Source: Helicobacter equorum
GTDB taxonomy: Bacteria > Campylobacterota > Campylobacteria > Campylobacterales > Helicobacteraceae
Direction: 5' to 3'
Length of the DNA: 64,000 bases
Assembly (NCBI RefSeq): GCF_900198655.1
Contig: NZ_FZPO01000013.1
Location: 1 to 64,000 of the forward strand
Part shown: positions 47,363 through 55,879 of the stretch, piece by piece
How the letters are laid out: each line of letters starts with the position of its first letter
Position numbering within the stretch: the first letter of the stretch is position 1
The notes under the pieces: generated by a model
Told to the model about the DNA's origin: nothing
The model's database searches: none
Seen by the model: the letters and a program-made list of their open reading frames with translations, nothing else
Made by a program: the position numbers and the translations under genes

Positions 47363-48019
47363 ATGCCACAAAAGCCAAAAAAAGCTACAAAGGCACAAGT
47401 TAGTGAGATAAAATCTCTTTTTTTAGAGCGCTATGAAAATGCTAAAACAGAATTACGCTACAACAATATGTACGAACTTCTTGTGTGCGTAATGCTCTCA
47501 GCTCAATGCACAGATAAACGGGTCAATCTTGTAACTCCTGCACTTTTTGCACAATACCCCGATGTCAAATCCCTAGCCAATGCCCCACTAGAAAAGATCA
47601 AAGAATATATAAAATCTATTTCGTTTTTCAATAACAAAGCGGCAAATCTCAAAAAAATGGCAACCCAAGTCACGCAGGAGTATAATGGGGAAATTCCCAC
47701 TACGCAAGAAGCATTAAAAACTCTTGCTGGTGTGGGACAAAAAACCGCGAATGTCGTGCTTATAGAATTTTTTGAAGCAAATTTTATGGCAGTAGATACG
47801 CATGTATTTCGCACTTCTCATAGATTAGGATTAAGTAGCTCTAACACTGCTCTACAAACAGAATCTGATCTCACCAAAGCTTTTAAAGATCATCTATCCA
47901 CACTCCACCAAGCCTTTGTGCTCTTTGGGCGTTATATTTGCAAGGCACAAAAACCCTTATGTCAAGAGTGTTTTGTGCAACATTTATGTAAAAGCACACG
48001 AAATTTTAAGCCAAAATAA
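47363..48019 (+). CDS. nth: Endonuclease III
   Basis: Nth removes oxidised pyrimidines and nicks AP sites. The 218-residue protein has the helix-hairpin-helix LAGVGQKTANVV with the catalytic lysine, the catalytic Asp in VDTHVFR, and the 4Fe-4S loop C-x6-C-x2-C-x5-C at the C-terminus. ATG 47363 has AAGGAT upstream. fliN lies nearby, as in H. pylori, here with one extra gene between. Confidence 0.97.
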   Translation: MPQKPKKATKAQVSEIKSLFLERYENAKTELRYNNMYELLVCVMLSAQCTDKRVNLVTPALFAQYPDVKSLANAPLEKIKEYIKSISFFNNKAANLKKMATQVTQEYNGEIPTTQEALKTLAGVGQKTANVVLIEFFEANFMAVDTHVFRTSHRLGLSSSNTALQTESDLTKAFKDHLSTLHQAFVLFGRYICKAQKPLCQECFVQHLCKSTRNFKPK

Positions 48020-48031
48020 ACAAAAAATGCC

Positions 48032-48037
48032 TATAAT
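48032..48037 (+). promoter_or_regulatory. -10 box of the cheX-like/fliN run
   Basis: ATGCCTATAAT places TATAAT 31 bp before the CheX-like start codon. Confidence 0.5.
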
Positions 48038-48067
48038 GCGAAAATTTTAGCATACAAGGAGATCTCC

Positions 48068-48484
48068 ATGGATGTCATTCGCCAAAGTTTTATAGAAGTA
48101 GTGCAACAAAGCATCAACAAACTCCCAAAAGATTCTCTCTTGCCAATCAAAAAGGGCTACCTCACAAAAATTAGTATGCTCAAAGGCTCTACGCCAGATA
48201 CAGATGTGTTTTTGCTCTTTGATAAAGCATTTTTAAAAATCATGGCAAAAGCAATGCTCCAAGATGATGATCCTAACAAAGAAACCCTAGAAGATATAGC
48301 AAAAGAACTCGCAAATCTTATAGTAGGACATGCCAAAGTGCTTTATAAGGGCAATACAAGCTTTGGTATATCTGTGCCTAGCTACTTAGGACACAAGCTC
48401 ATAAAAGACTATGATAGTGGCTTGCACTTTAAATTAGGTAGAGGACATTGCGGAATTTATGTAAGAAATATAGCCAAAAATTAG
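48068..48484 (+). CDS. cheX: CheX-like CheY-P phosphatase domain protein
   Basis: The 138-residue single-domain protein carries DIAKELAN followed 21 residues later by P in GISVPS. This matches the CheC/CheX/FliY phosphatase signature of acidic-x3-E-x2-N then P. Such proteins dephosphorylate CheY-P and tune flagellar switching. It has a strong AAGGAGA ribosome binding site and lies 23 bp before fliN, which supports a chemotaxis/motor role. Only one copy of the active-site motif is present, as in CheX. Confidence 0.8.
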   Translation: MDVIRQSFIEVVQQSINKLPKDSLLPIKKGYLTKISMLKGSTPDTDVFLLFDKAFLKIMAKAMLQDDDPNKETLEDIAKELANLIVGHAKVLYKGNTSFGISVPSYLGHKLIKDYDSGLHFKLGRGHCGIYVRNIAKN

Positions 48485-48507
48485 TAAATCTCAATAAGGA
48501 GTGAATA

Positions 48508-48861
48508 ATGGGTGGTGAATCTATCCTTGATAAACAGCGAATCCACACGCCAAAAGAAATAGAACTTGCAACATATCTTGAAGATATGATGCAAAACTAC
48601 AATGGGTTATTGGATATGGAAGTGCTTTTTGAGGCTGAATTAGGATCTACAAAACTTCCGCTCAATGAGATTTTGCGATTTGAAAAAGGATCGATTATTG
48701 ATTTGGGTAAACCTGCTGGTGAAAGCATTGAAACATTTGTTAATGGTCGCGTGATCGGAAAAGGCGAGGTTATGGTCTATGAAAAAAACCTCGCTATCCG
48801 TATCAATGAGGTTTTAGATTCTAATGCGATTGTATATTATCTCACACGTGAGAAAGTCTAA
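48508..48861 (+). CDS. fliN: Flagellar motor switch protein FliN
   Basis: FliN forms the lower C-ring with FliM and FliY and links to export. The 117-residue protein has MEVLFEAELGSTKLPLNEIL, GSIIDLGKPAGE and VNGRVIGKGEVMVYEKNLAI, the SpoA-type motifs. AAGGAG precedes the ATG. The fliO-like gene starts 3 bp after the stop. Confidence 0.97.
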   Translation: MGGESILDKQRIHTPKEIELATYLEDMMQNYNGLLDMEVLFEAELGSTKLPLNEILRFEKGSIIDLGKPAGESIETFVNGRVIGKGEVMVYEKNLAIRINEVLDSNAIVYYLTREKV

Positions 48862-48864
48862 ATT

Positions 48865-49863
48865 ATGCGCTATATTATGGGGTTTTTGTGTAACTTGAGT
48901 TTTGTTTTTGCTATACAAGCACAAAAGATAGATATACACACAGGCAAACAAAGCAATGAAGTTCTACTATATTTGGATACGCCCTATGATTTCACACCTC
49001 AAATCACAACCAAAGATGAATATAAGGGGGTAATTTTTACAAATATTACCGCACAAGCACAAAATAAGCGCATCAGTGGATCGCTTGTAAATGAGATACA
49101 AGTTTTTAACATCAATAATGATCTCTATGTTCTAGGCGTGGGTGATCCAACACAAATTGATGTCGAAGTGAGTAAAGCGGGACAAACATTTAAAGTTACA
49201 TTTCTCAAAGCTAAACCCTCGCATTTAGAACTTTTGATGAATAAATCACTCAATATTCCCACTACGCAAAGAGATTCTGAAATTTCTCAAAATATCGCCA
49301 CACTTCCAAAGCCTAATGATGCGCATTTTACTAGCACAACACAATCTACTCAAATTTTGCTACAAAATGATACTAAACAATTTCAACAAAACCCTAATCA
49401 AGAAGATTCTACACAAGCCTTGAAACTTGGCAAAAATGGAGATCTAGACCCTTGGCGTTATGGTGCCTTGGTTGGAATTATGGTGCTTCTCCTTGTGATT
49501 TTATTGTGGACACGAAATACCTTGCGTAAAAACACACAGCCCTTTTCATCCTATCTAGATACAAAATCTACAAAAAATACACACTTTGAGCTTAATCCAT
49601 TTGATCCAACAATAAAAATCATTGCCCAAAAACGCGTAGATTCTAAAAACAAGATTCTCACACTCGAAACAAATGGGTATCGTTATGTCCTGCTCATAGG
49701 TAACTCCAATACCTTACTTGATCGATATCCAATAGCCAAACACAATGAATCTCCAAAACCGACGCTTTATGATAGTCTTGTGATTGAAGATTCGCAATTT
49801 AGTAATCTTTTGGAGCAAAAAGCGCAGCGTTTGCGACAACTCAAAAATGACCAAAATACATAA
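48865..49863 (+). CDS. fliO: FliO-like flagellar biosynthesis protein with large periplasmic domain
   Basis: The 332-residue protein has a signal-like N-terminus (FLCNLSFVFAIQAQ), an AMIN-like beta domain (residues about 20-115), a Ser/Gln/Asn-rich linker, one membrane helix (GALVGIMVLLLVILLW) and a cytoplasmic domain. The latter contains IKIIAQKRVDSKNKILTLET then YRYVLLIG, the FliO pattern. FliO helps assemble FliP in the export gate. Its place after fliN mirrors C. jejuni. It overlaps the tonB-like gene by 17 bp. A second ATG four codons on is also possible. Confidence 0.75.
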   Translation: MRYIMGFLCNLSFVFAIQAQKIDIHTGKQSNEVLLYLDTPYDFTPQITTKDEYKGVIFTNITAQAQNKRISGSLVNEIQVFNINNDLYVLGVGDPTQIDVEVSKAGQTFKVTFLKAKPSHLELLMNKSLNIPTTQRDSEISQNIATLPKPNDAHFTSTTQSTQILLQNDTKQFQQNPNQEDSTQALKLGKNGDLDPWRYGALVGIMVLLLVILLWTRNTLRKNTQPFSSYLDTKSTKNTHFELNPFDPTIKIIAQKRVDSKNKILTLETNGYRYVLLIGNSNTLLDRYPIAKHNESPKPTLYDSLVIEDSQFSNLLEQKAQRLRQLKNDQNT

Positions 49864-50716
49864 AATCACAGAACATGAACGCTTACGTTTTGCTTTGCTC
49901 TGCTCAATTATTATCCACATCGCTATCATTGCAGTGATATTTTGGAATCTAAGGCAACCAAACCTCCGGTTTAAAAAGGGCACAGGAGAAATCCCAAATA
50001 AAATAAAAATTTCAGGATTTTTACCCCAGCAATCATATACACGAGAAACAAATCAAAATGCCACCGAAACAAAACAAAGCACCTCTGCACAAAAATCACA
50101 AACCAAAAACACTACACAACCCCAAAATACGACACAAACTGGCAATATCGCTAATCGGGATTCTAAATCACTAGATTCTCACTCTACGCCAAACACTACC
50201 TATTCACAAACCCCAGAAAACACTCTAGATTCTATAAACTTGCATAATCTCACGATTAATAATCCCTCCAATAACGCAAATAATTCTATAGATTCGCGCT
50301 CTAGAAAAAAAAGACAATCCCCTTCGTTAGTAGCAATTTTTTCGCACTATCCAAAACTTGATAAGATTACAAAACGTGATATTAATGATCTCTATGGCGA
50401 AGAATTTGGAGATTATGGACTTGTGGAACAGGATTTTATCATCAACAATTTACGAGATATAGGGCGTATCACGGGCAAATATCTCAAATATCCACAAGAT
50501 GCAATCCGACTAGAACAACAAGGAGTTAATATTGTGCAATTTTATCTTCACCCAAATGGAGATATCACGGATCTTAGGCTGATCAAATCTTCGGGTTATG
50601 TGATTTTAGATAGAAATTCTGAACGCACAATAGAAATTGCCTATAAAGACTATCCGCACCCCACAAGCACCGTGCTTATTAGAATCCGAGTAAGCATGGA
50701 GCTATATTATTATTAA
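49847..50716 (+). CDS. tonB: TonB-like energy transducer
   Basis: The 289-residue protein has one N-terminal membrane helix (FALLCSIIIHIAIIAVIFW) containing the S-x3-H motif typical of TonB. A long Asn/Gln/Ser/Thr-rich periplasmic spacer replaces the usual Pro-Lys/Glu region. The C-terminal TonB domain has YPQDAIRLEQQGVNIVQFYL and NGDITDLRLIKSSGY. No exbB or exbD is beside it. It starts inside the end of the fliO-like gene without a clear ribosome binding site. Confidence 0.82.
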   Translation: MTKIHKITEHERLRFALLCSIIIHIAIIAVIFWNLRQPNLRFKKGTGEIPNKIKISGFLPQQSYTRETNQNATETKQSTSAQKSQTKNTTQPQNTTQTGNIANRDSKSLDSHSTPNTTYSQTPENTLDSINLHNLTINNPSNNANNSIDSRSRKKRQSPSLVAIFSHYPKLDKITKRDINDLYGEEFGDYGLVEQDFIINNLRDIGRITGKYLKYPQDAIRLEQQGVNIVQFYLHPNGDITDLRLIKSSGYVILDRNSERTIEIAYKDYPHPTSTVLIRIRVSMELYYY

Positions 50717-51271
50717 ACTATATTAAATTGCATAAATCCCTACATTTTTTGCTAAATAATCCTTGCCCACTTGTGACCATAGATAAAGGCGCGCGTTGAC
50801 TTCTTGCCAATCTATTTCTATTTGTGTCAAAAATTTATCCATAAATTCTTCTAACGAAGCACACAAGCAATCTTGTAAATTAAAAATCTCCAATAATGTT
50901 TCAAATCGCGTATTCATAGATCCAGCACTTCCTCCAAGCTTTAGTACCAAAAATGGCGTATTCATAATAATTGCAAAGACACAACCATGAAAAGAATTTG
51001 TAACCATGAATCTGGAATCTGCTATTGCCCCTATCCATTGTGATGGTGTTGGATAAAAATCCGTGCTTACATCATATAAACATGCATTTTTGCTATCAAT
51101 ATTGGCATTTGCATAGAGTATTTCTGCACGCTCTTGGATAAAATCTAAAAGTGCATTTTTATCAATCAATGTCTCTTGTCCTAACATATACACAAATACA
51201 TCTTTTTTATCCTTTAATCTTGTAGCTATCGATAAGTAATCCTCTCGAGAAAGCAACATGGTAGGATCTGG

Positions 51272-51279
51272 CACACACA
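51272..51279. repeat. (CA)4 dinucleotide run at the second frameshift
   Basis: Four CA units on the plus strand (TGTGTGTG in the gene). Adding one unit makes the minus-strand frame read AVCVPDPTMLL, the conserved sequence of the pyruvyl-transferase family, so the break lies here. Confidence 0.65.
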
Positions 51280-53034
51280 GCATGTAGGCCCAATGTTTTA
51301 AGCGAACTAATATTGCACTCCTCGCGCACAGATAAAACATCAAAGGAGGATAAATATTGATAATATAAATCTTGTAAGTCCTGTGCTATGTCTGGTGACC
51401 CTATACTTGGAGCATAGGCTATTTTCTTTACATTTCTAAAATGTGGCTTCTTTTTATCTACAAACCCAAGCATATAATGATACAAAGGATTCACGCAAAA
51501 ATTCTCTCTAGTCACACCCCAGTAACTATTCCAAATCTGATCACTCCCAGCAATGTAAATATCCGATTTAGGAATATTTCTGAAATACAAATTACCAAAA
51601 GTTTTATCTGATTTATACATAAAATTTGCACGAAATACATCAAATGCACGCCTTGTGTCCAAGACACAAAAATTTAGATTAGCAGAATCTATATCTTTTT
51701 TACTAAGTCTAGCATTAAACCTAATAAAAAACTCTTGTATAAATCCAAAAATTCCATATTTTTTCAATGCTCTCCATATTCGACGCACAAAAGGTACGCG
51801 AATATCGCCAATATCAGCAAAACTAATATTGACCTTTGGATATGTCTTATGTAGATATTGATGAAGAGCATAAGCTTGCATAACTTGCCCATAATTATTG
51901 GTTGTATCTATAAAGGTGACAATTGTTATGTCTCTTCCACCAGTCTTCTTAAAAATCCTCTTTAATGTAGTCTTTAGAGAATACGGCATACATGTTACAA
52001 TTTTTTGTCGTAAAGCTCGTAAATACCAAGATTTATTTACGTTTGACTTAAGATACTTCCTCAAAATATGCATAGCTTCTTTCGCACCCTGTGTGCTATA
52101 AGTATGTATAATTTCATGTAAAGCCTGCTTCCGCACAGGATTTGTATGACCAGATACAAAAAGGGCACGATTCCCATATGCTATAGATTCATAACTACTA
52201 TACTCCCATTCTCCAAAATCTTTTAAAGATTCTATTGCCTGGAGTGCCTTTGTGTTATGTGTAATCACACAGCTTACCCCTACATCATCACTAAATTCTG
52301 GGTGAGATCTTTCAAGACCCCAAAAATCACCTAGTGTAATATCCGATCCACTCTGTCCATCTTTTGCATAACAATTTTCACAACTCGGACGCGTAATCAC
52401 ATGCTCCAAAAATCCGCGCATAAAATCAGACTCGTAATGTGGAATTGTCTTTGTCTTTACCGCAAAAATACCTTTCTTCCAACCATAATCTTTACCTCTA
52501 AAATTAAAATCTATAAGCTTTTCTCCCTCTTCTTCAAGTAAACTTTCCTTATAAATCTCCCACACTTTCGGACTTGGAACAGAATTACAAATAACCTCAC
52601 AAGTCAAAAGATTTGCGTAAGGTTTTTTGAGATAAGCTAAGAGTCCTTGAATTTCGCACTGTACACCACTAAACAATATTTTTCGACCATTTTTTAATAA
52701 TTCCTTAACCTGCCTGAAGCTCTCTCCTTTGTCTGATTGCACATATTTAGATCGTCGTATAGAATCTAACTCATCAATAGTTTCTATACCTTTATGCACC
52801 ACGCGCAGATTCTCATCATATCCAACACCAAAAACAACTCCACCTTGCTTTATAATGGATTCTGCAAGTAAACTAAAGATACCGCCGGATGAAGAGTTTA
52901 AGCGTAGTTGCGTATCTTTAGCCTTGAAAGCAAAATAGTGGCGCTTAGAATCTGTATTAGAAACAACATGAGTGGAATCCATGTCGGAATGAGAAGAAGG
53001 ATTTATAGTAGAATTTATACGAAAATTTGTAATA

Positions 53035-53044
53035 GGGGGGGGGG
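53035..53044. repeat. G10/C10 contingency tract in the ferredoxin/FrhB fusion gene
   Basis: Ten G on the plus strand (ten C in the gene), in the linker between the ferredoxin and FrhB domains. 11 or 8 restores the frame. Confidence 0.9.
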
Positions 53045-53374
53045 TATGAAATGCACTTGTGATAGCAACGCTTGATCTATGGTTTGAGCACAAGAAAGTT
53101 TTGTATTATATGGAAACTTTGAAGTTTTTTTCACTGCATTATATGGTGCAAAATCTAGAAATGGCAGTGTAGGACACACAACCTCACACGCCTTACATTC
53201 TGTGCATGTATCAACATTTACATAAGGATACAAGAATCCCTCTATATCTGGATCCATAGCAATGCTATTATGAGGACAAGCTGCATAGCATGCGCTACAT
53301 CCACAACAATCGTTGTATTGTGGTAAAATCGGCATCAAAACCCCTTACTTGATTTTATTTTAGGTAATGAAGCA

Positions 53375-54484
53375 TTATAACATAAACCCATTTATAATCT
53401 CAACAATCCTATACGTATCCTCTATACTTTGGACTTGACTAATGGGTAAGCTTATAATCTCATTTTGCAAGGTTTGTGCGATAGGTAATTCTAAGTGATT
53501 ATAACATGCATACACTTGTTGTTTATGCACAGGTATAGGATAGTGAATGATCGTTTGCACACCATTACGCGATAAATATTCTTGTAGCCTCCCACGATCT
53601 TTGGTGCAGATAACAAACAAATGCCACACATGTGAATGTGGATACAAAGCGCGGTGTGTTGGCAAAATAATCTCACTATGTCTAATCTCTTGTATATATA
53701 TATTGGCGATTTTTCGTCTATGTGCATTATCAGAATCTAAAAGCGGTAATTTGGTGTGTAAGATAAGGGCTTGTAGTGAATCTAAACGTGCATTAATACC
53801 ATCAAAAGCATGAATATACTTACTTGTGCTTCCGGCATTAGCAAGAGATCGAATCATTGTGGAGAGCTCATCATCATCGGTTGTGATAGCACCACCATCA
53901 CCCAATGCCCCAAGATTTTTGGCAGGATAAAAGCTAAAAGCTCCAGCATTGCCATAAGATCCCGCTCGCCTTGTAGAATCTGTAAAATACGCTCCGTGTG
54001 CCTGTGCACTATCTTCAATAACAAGCAGATTATGTATCTTGGCAAAATCAGAAATTGCCGACATATCACAGACTTGTCCGTATAAATGCACGGGCATAAT
54101 AGCCTTGATACGATCATTCATAAGATTTGAGAGTTTGGAGACATCAATCAAAAAATCCTGTGTGCTAGGTTCAGCGAAAAAAGGAATAAGATTATTTTGT
54201 GTGATTGCAAATACACTTGCTATATAGGTATTGGCTGGGACAATAATTGCATCATTATCACGAAGTTTACCTAAAATTTTATAGGCTTTTAGAATCAAAT
54301 ACAAAGCACTAGATCCGCTACTAACGCCTATACAATATTTGCTCCCACAATATGTGCCAAATGCCTGTTCAAACTGGGCACACGCCTCACCTTGAATATA
54401 TTGTGCACTCTGCACAAATGCATCAAAACTGCGTTCAAATGCAAAGCGTGTATTAATCTTGGCAAGATCAATGAAAGGAAGCAT
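53375..54484 (-). CDS. DegT/DnrJ/EryC1/StrS-family sugar aminotransferase
   Basis: The 369-residue PLP enzyme has LPFIDLAKIN at the start, GVSSGSSALYLILKA, VPANTYIAS, IEDSAQAHGA and the Schiff-base lysine in FSFYPAKNLGALGDGG. The family makes 3- or 4-amino-deoxy sugars from NDP-keto sugars; the opening motif resembles the 3-amino (FdtB/QdtB) group more than perosamine synthases. It is 39 bp upstream of the broken FrhB fusion and probably part of the same surface-sugar pathway. Its start codon lies in an 8-bp hairpin and has little ribosome binding site. Confidence 0.9.
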   Translation of the reverse strand: MLPFIDLAKINTRFAFERSFDAFVQSAQYIQGEACAQFEQAFGTYCGSKYCIGVSSGSSALYLILKAYKILGKLRDNDAIIVPANTYIASVFAITQNNLIPFFAEPSTQDFLIDVSKLSNLMNDRIKAIMPVHLYGQVCDMSAISDFAKIHNLLVIEDSAQAHGAYFTDSTRRAGSYGNAGAFSFYPAKNLGALGDGGAITTDDDELSTMIRSLANAGSTSKYIHAFDGINARLDSLQALILHTKLPLLDSDNAHRRKIANIYIQEIRHSEIILPTHRALYPHSHVWHLFVICTKDRGRLQEYLSRNGVQTIIHYPIPVHKQQVYACYNHLELPIAQTLQNEIISLPISQVQSIEDTYRIVEIINGFML

Positions 54485-54509
54485 TAGGGCTTAGATTCTA
54501 TCCTAATGC
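54481..54509 (-). repeat. 8-bp hairpin spanning the oorC stop and the DegT-gene start codon
   Basis: GCATTAGG (54481-54488) and CCTAATGC (54502-54509) are perfect reverse complements around a 13-nt loop. On the minus strand the oorC stop lies at the upstream side and the ATG of the aminotransferase is inside the downstream arm. Confidence 0.6.
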
Positions 54510-55049
54510 TTTAAGTGCATATTTTTCGCCTAATTCAAAGGCTTTTTTATTGAGATCTTTAACCTTATCTGGAACTTTTTCCAACATCGTGTCAAATACC
54601 AAATCCCGATTTACACACTTTGTCATACTCACGGTGATAGCCAATGCCACCACAGATTGCGTTACCACATTACCCACTTCTTCTTTGGCGATTGTAATGA
54701 TTGGTATCTCATAAATTTTGAATTTCTTTTTATCCTCATCGCTTGGTGTTACAAGGTTTGGCTCTACTACGATGATATTACCTGCCTTCACACCACCTTT
54801 AAAAGTATTATAACTCACTTGCGCAGTAGAAAGCATAAAATCAATTTCTCCCTCATTGGCATAAGGATATAAAATTTCCTTATTATCAAGCAAAATATCC
54901 ACCTTTGTAGGTCCTCCACGCACTTGGGAAGTATAGGTAGCGGCTTTCACACCATAACCATGATCTCTGATTTTAGCTTCTGCAAGAATCTCTCCTGCAA
55001 GCAACACGCCCTGTCCACCAACACCTGTAAAACGAAGTTGATATTCCAT
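54498..55049 (-). CDS. oorC: 2-oxoglutarate:ferredoxin/flavodoxin oxidoreductase gamma subunit OorC
   Basis: The 183-residue subunit starts YQLRFTGVGGQGVLLAGEIL, has YTSQVRGGPTKVDILLD and the conserved VVTQSVVALAI. OorDABC oxidises 2-oxoglutarate to succinyl-CoA with a low-potential acceptor, replacing the oxygen-tolerant dehydrogenase in microaerophilic Helicobacter. An AGGGGGG site lies at the oorB end. It is the last gene of the oor operon. Confidence 0.96.
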   Translation of the reverse strand: MEYQLRFTGVGGQGVLLAGEILAEAKIRDHGYGVKAATYTSQVRGGPTKVDILLDNKEILYPYANEGEIDFMLSTAQVSYNTFKGGVKAGNIIVVEPNLVTPSDEDKKKFKIYEIPIITIAKEEVGNVVTQSVVALAITVSMTKCVNRDLVFDTMLEKVPDKVKDLNKKAFELGEKYALKALG

Positions 55050-55050
55050 C

Positions 55051-55878
55051 TTAGTGCCCCCCTTTAGCTTGAGCTCTTGCTATCACACCATCATATGCCT
55101 TACAATACTCTATACGACTTGTATCGTGTTTAAGCACACCTGTAGGGAATTTACCAGCTTTTTCTTCTTCGCTTAATGTATCAAATTTATTCTTAGAAAC
55201 AAGGCGAGATTCTATCCATTGAAGCATTTTGGTAGCATCGCCCATCTTATTTTTGCGCCCAAGATTCACATGGCAATTGCTATGAACGTCAAAGAAACTA
55301 AAGCCCTCATGACTAAAACCTTCTACAAGAAGTTTTTCAATCTTTTTAGGAGAGATTACAGATTCTCTACCTACAAATGTTGCACCGGCTGCCATAGCAA
55401 TTTCACAAGGATCAAAACTTGGATCAATATTGCCATATTGTGCCGTTACAGTCCAAAAATCCTTAGGTGTTGTAGGGGAAGTTTGGGAGTTTGTCAAACC
55501 ATAAATAAAATTATTAATAAGCACAAGATTAATATCAATATTTCTACGACAAGCGTGAATGGTATGATTACCACCAATCGCCATAGAATCTCCATCACCT
55601 GAAATCACAACAACCTTTTTCTCTGGATTAGCAAGTTTAATGCCTGTAGCATATGCCAAAGCCCTACCATGCGTAGTATGGACGGTATTGCAATTGACAT
55701 ATGATGAAAATCTCCCACTACAGCCAATCCCACTCACAATACATACATCATCCATTTTCCAACCTAAGCTATCTATAGCTCGTATAACAGATTTGAGTAT
55801 CACACCATCGCCACAACCCCAGCACCAAAGTGTGGGCATTTTATCCATTCGTAAGTAATCTTCGTAATTAAATGCCAT
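55051..55878 (-). CDS. oorB: 2-oxoglutarate oxidoreductase beta subunit OorB (TPP-binding)
   Basis: The 275-residue subunit binds thiamine diphosphate and Mg via VVISGDGDSMAIGGNHTIHA and NNFIYGLTNSQTSP, and holds cysteine ligands in TLWCWGCGDG and VSGIGCSG. It starts 1 bp after the oorA stop. Length and motifs match H. pylori OorB. Confidence 0.97.
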   Translation of the reverse strand: MAFNYEDYLRMDKMPTLWCWGCGDGVILKSVIRAIDSLGWKMDDVCIVSGIGCSGRFSSYVNCNTVHTTHGRALAYATGIKLANPEKKVVVISGDGDSMAIGGNHTIHACRRNIDINLVLINNFIYGLTNSQTSPTTPKDFWTVTAQYGNIDPSFDPCEIAMAAGATFVGRESVISPKKIEKLLVEGFSHEGFSFFDVHSNCHVNLGRKNKMGDATKMLQWIESRLVSKNKFDTLSEEEKAGKFPTGVLKHDTSRIEYCKAYDGVIARAQAKGGH

Positions 55879-55879
55879 C

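Larger units (their letters stand above)
50723..53335 (-). pseudogene. Ferredoxin / FrhB (F420-type hydrogenase beta) / polysaccharide pyruvyl-transferase fusion, broken by two frameshifts
   Basis: The first frame (ATG 53335, AAGGGG upstream) encodes two 4Fe-4S motifs, CCGCSACYAACP and CTECKACEVVCP, and stops just past a C10 tract. The second frame (through 51207) has the FrhB domains (SSSGGIFSLLAE, LFSGVQCEIQGL, DITLGDFWGLER) and then a pyruvyl-transferase domain (NYGQVMQAYALHQYL, AGSDQIWN, ISSLKTLGLHAVC). The last frame, ending at 50723, completes it (VPDPTMLLSREDYL, NSFHGCVFAI). Rejoining needs 11 or 8 C at the tract and two extra bases at a (CA)4 run near 51272, giving about 871 residues. 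Such proteins occur in exopolysaccharide clusters and probably modify surface glycans. Confidence 0.8.
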
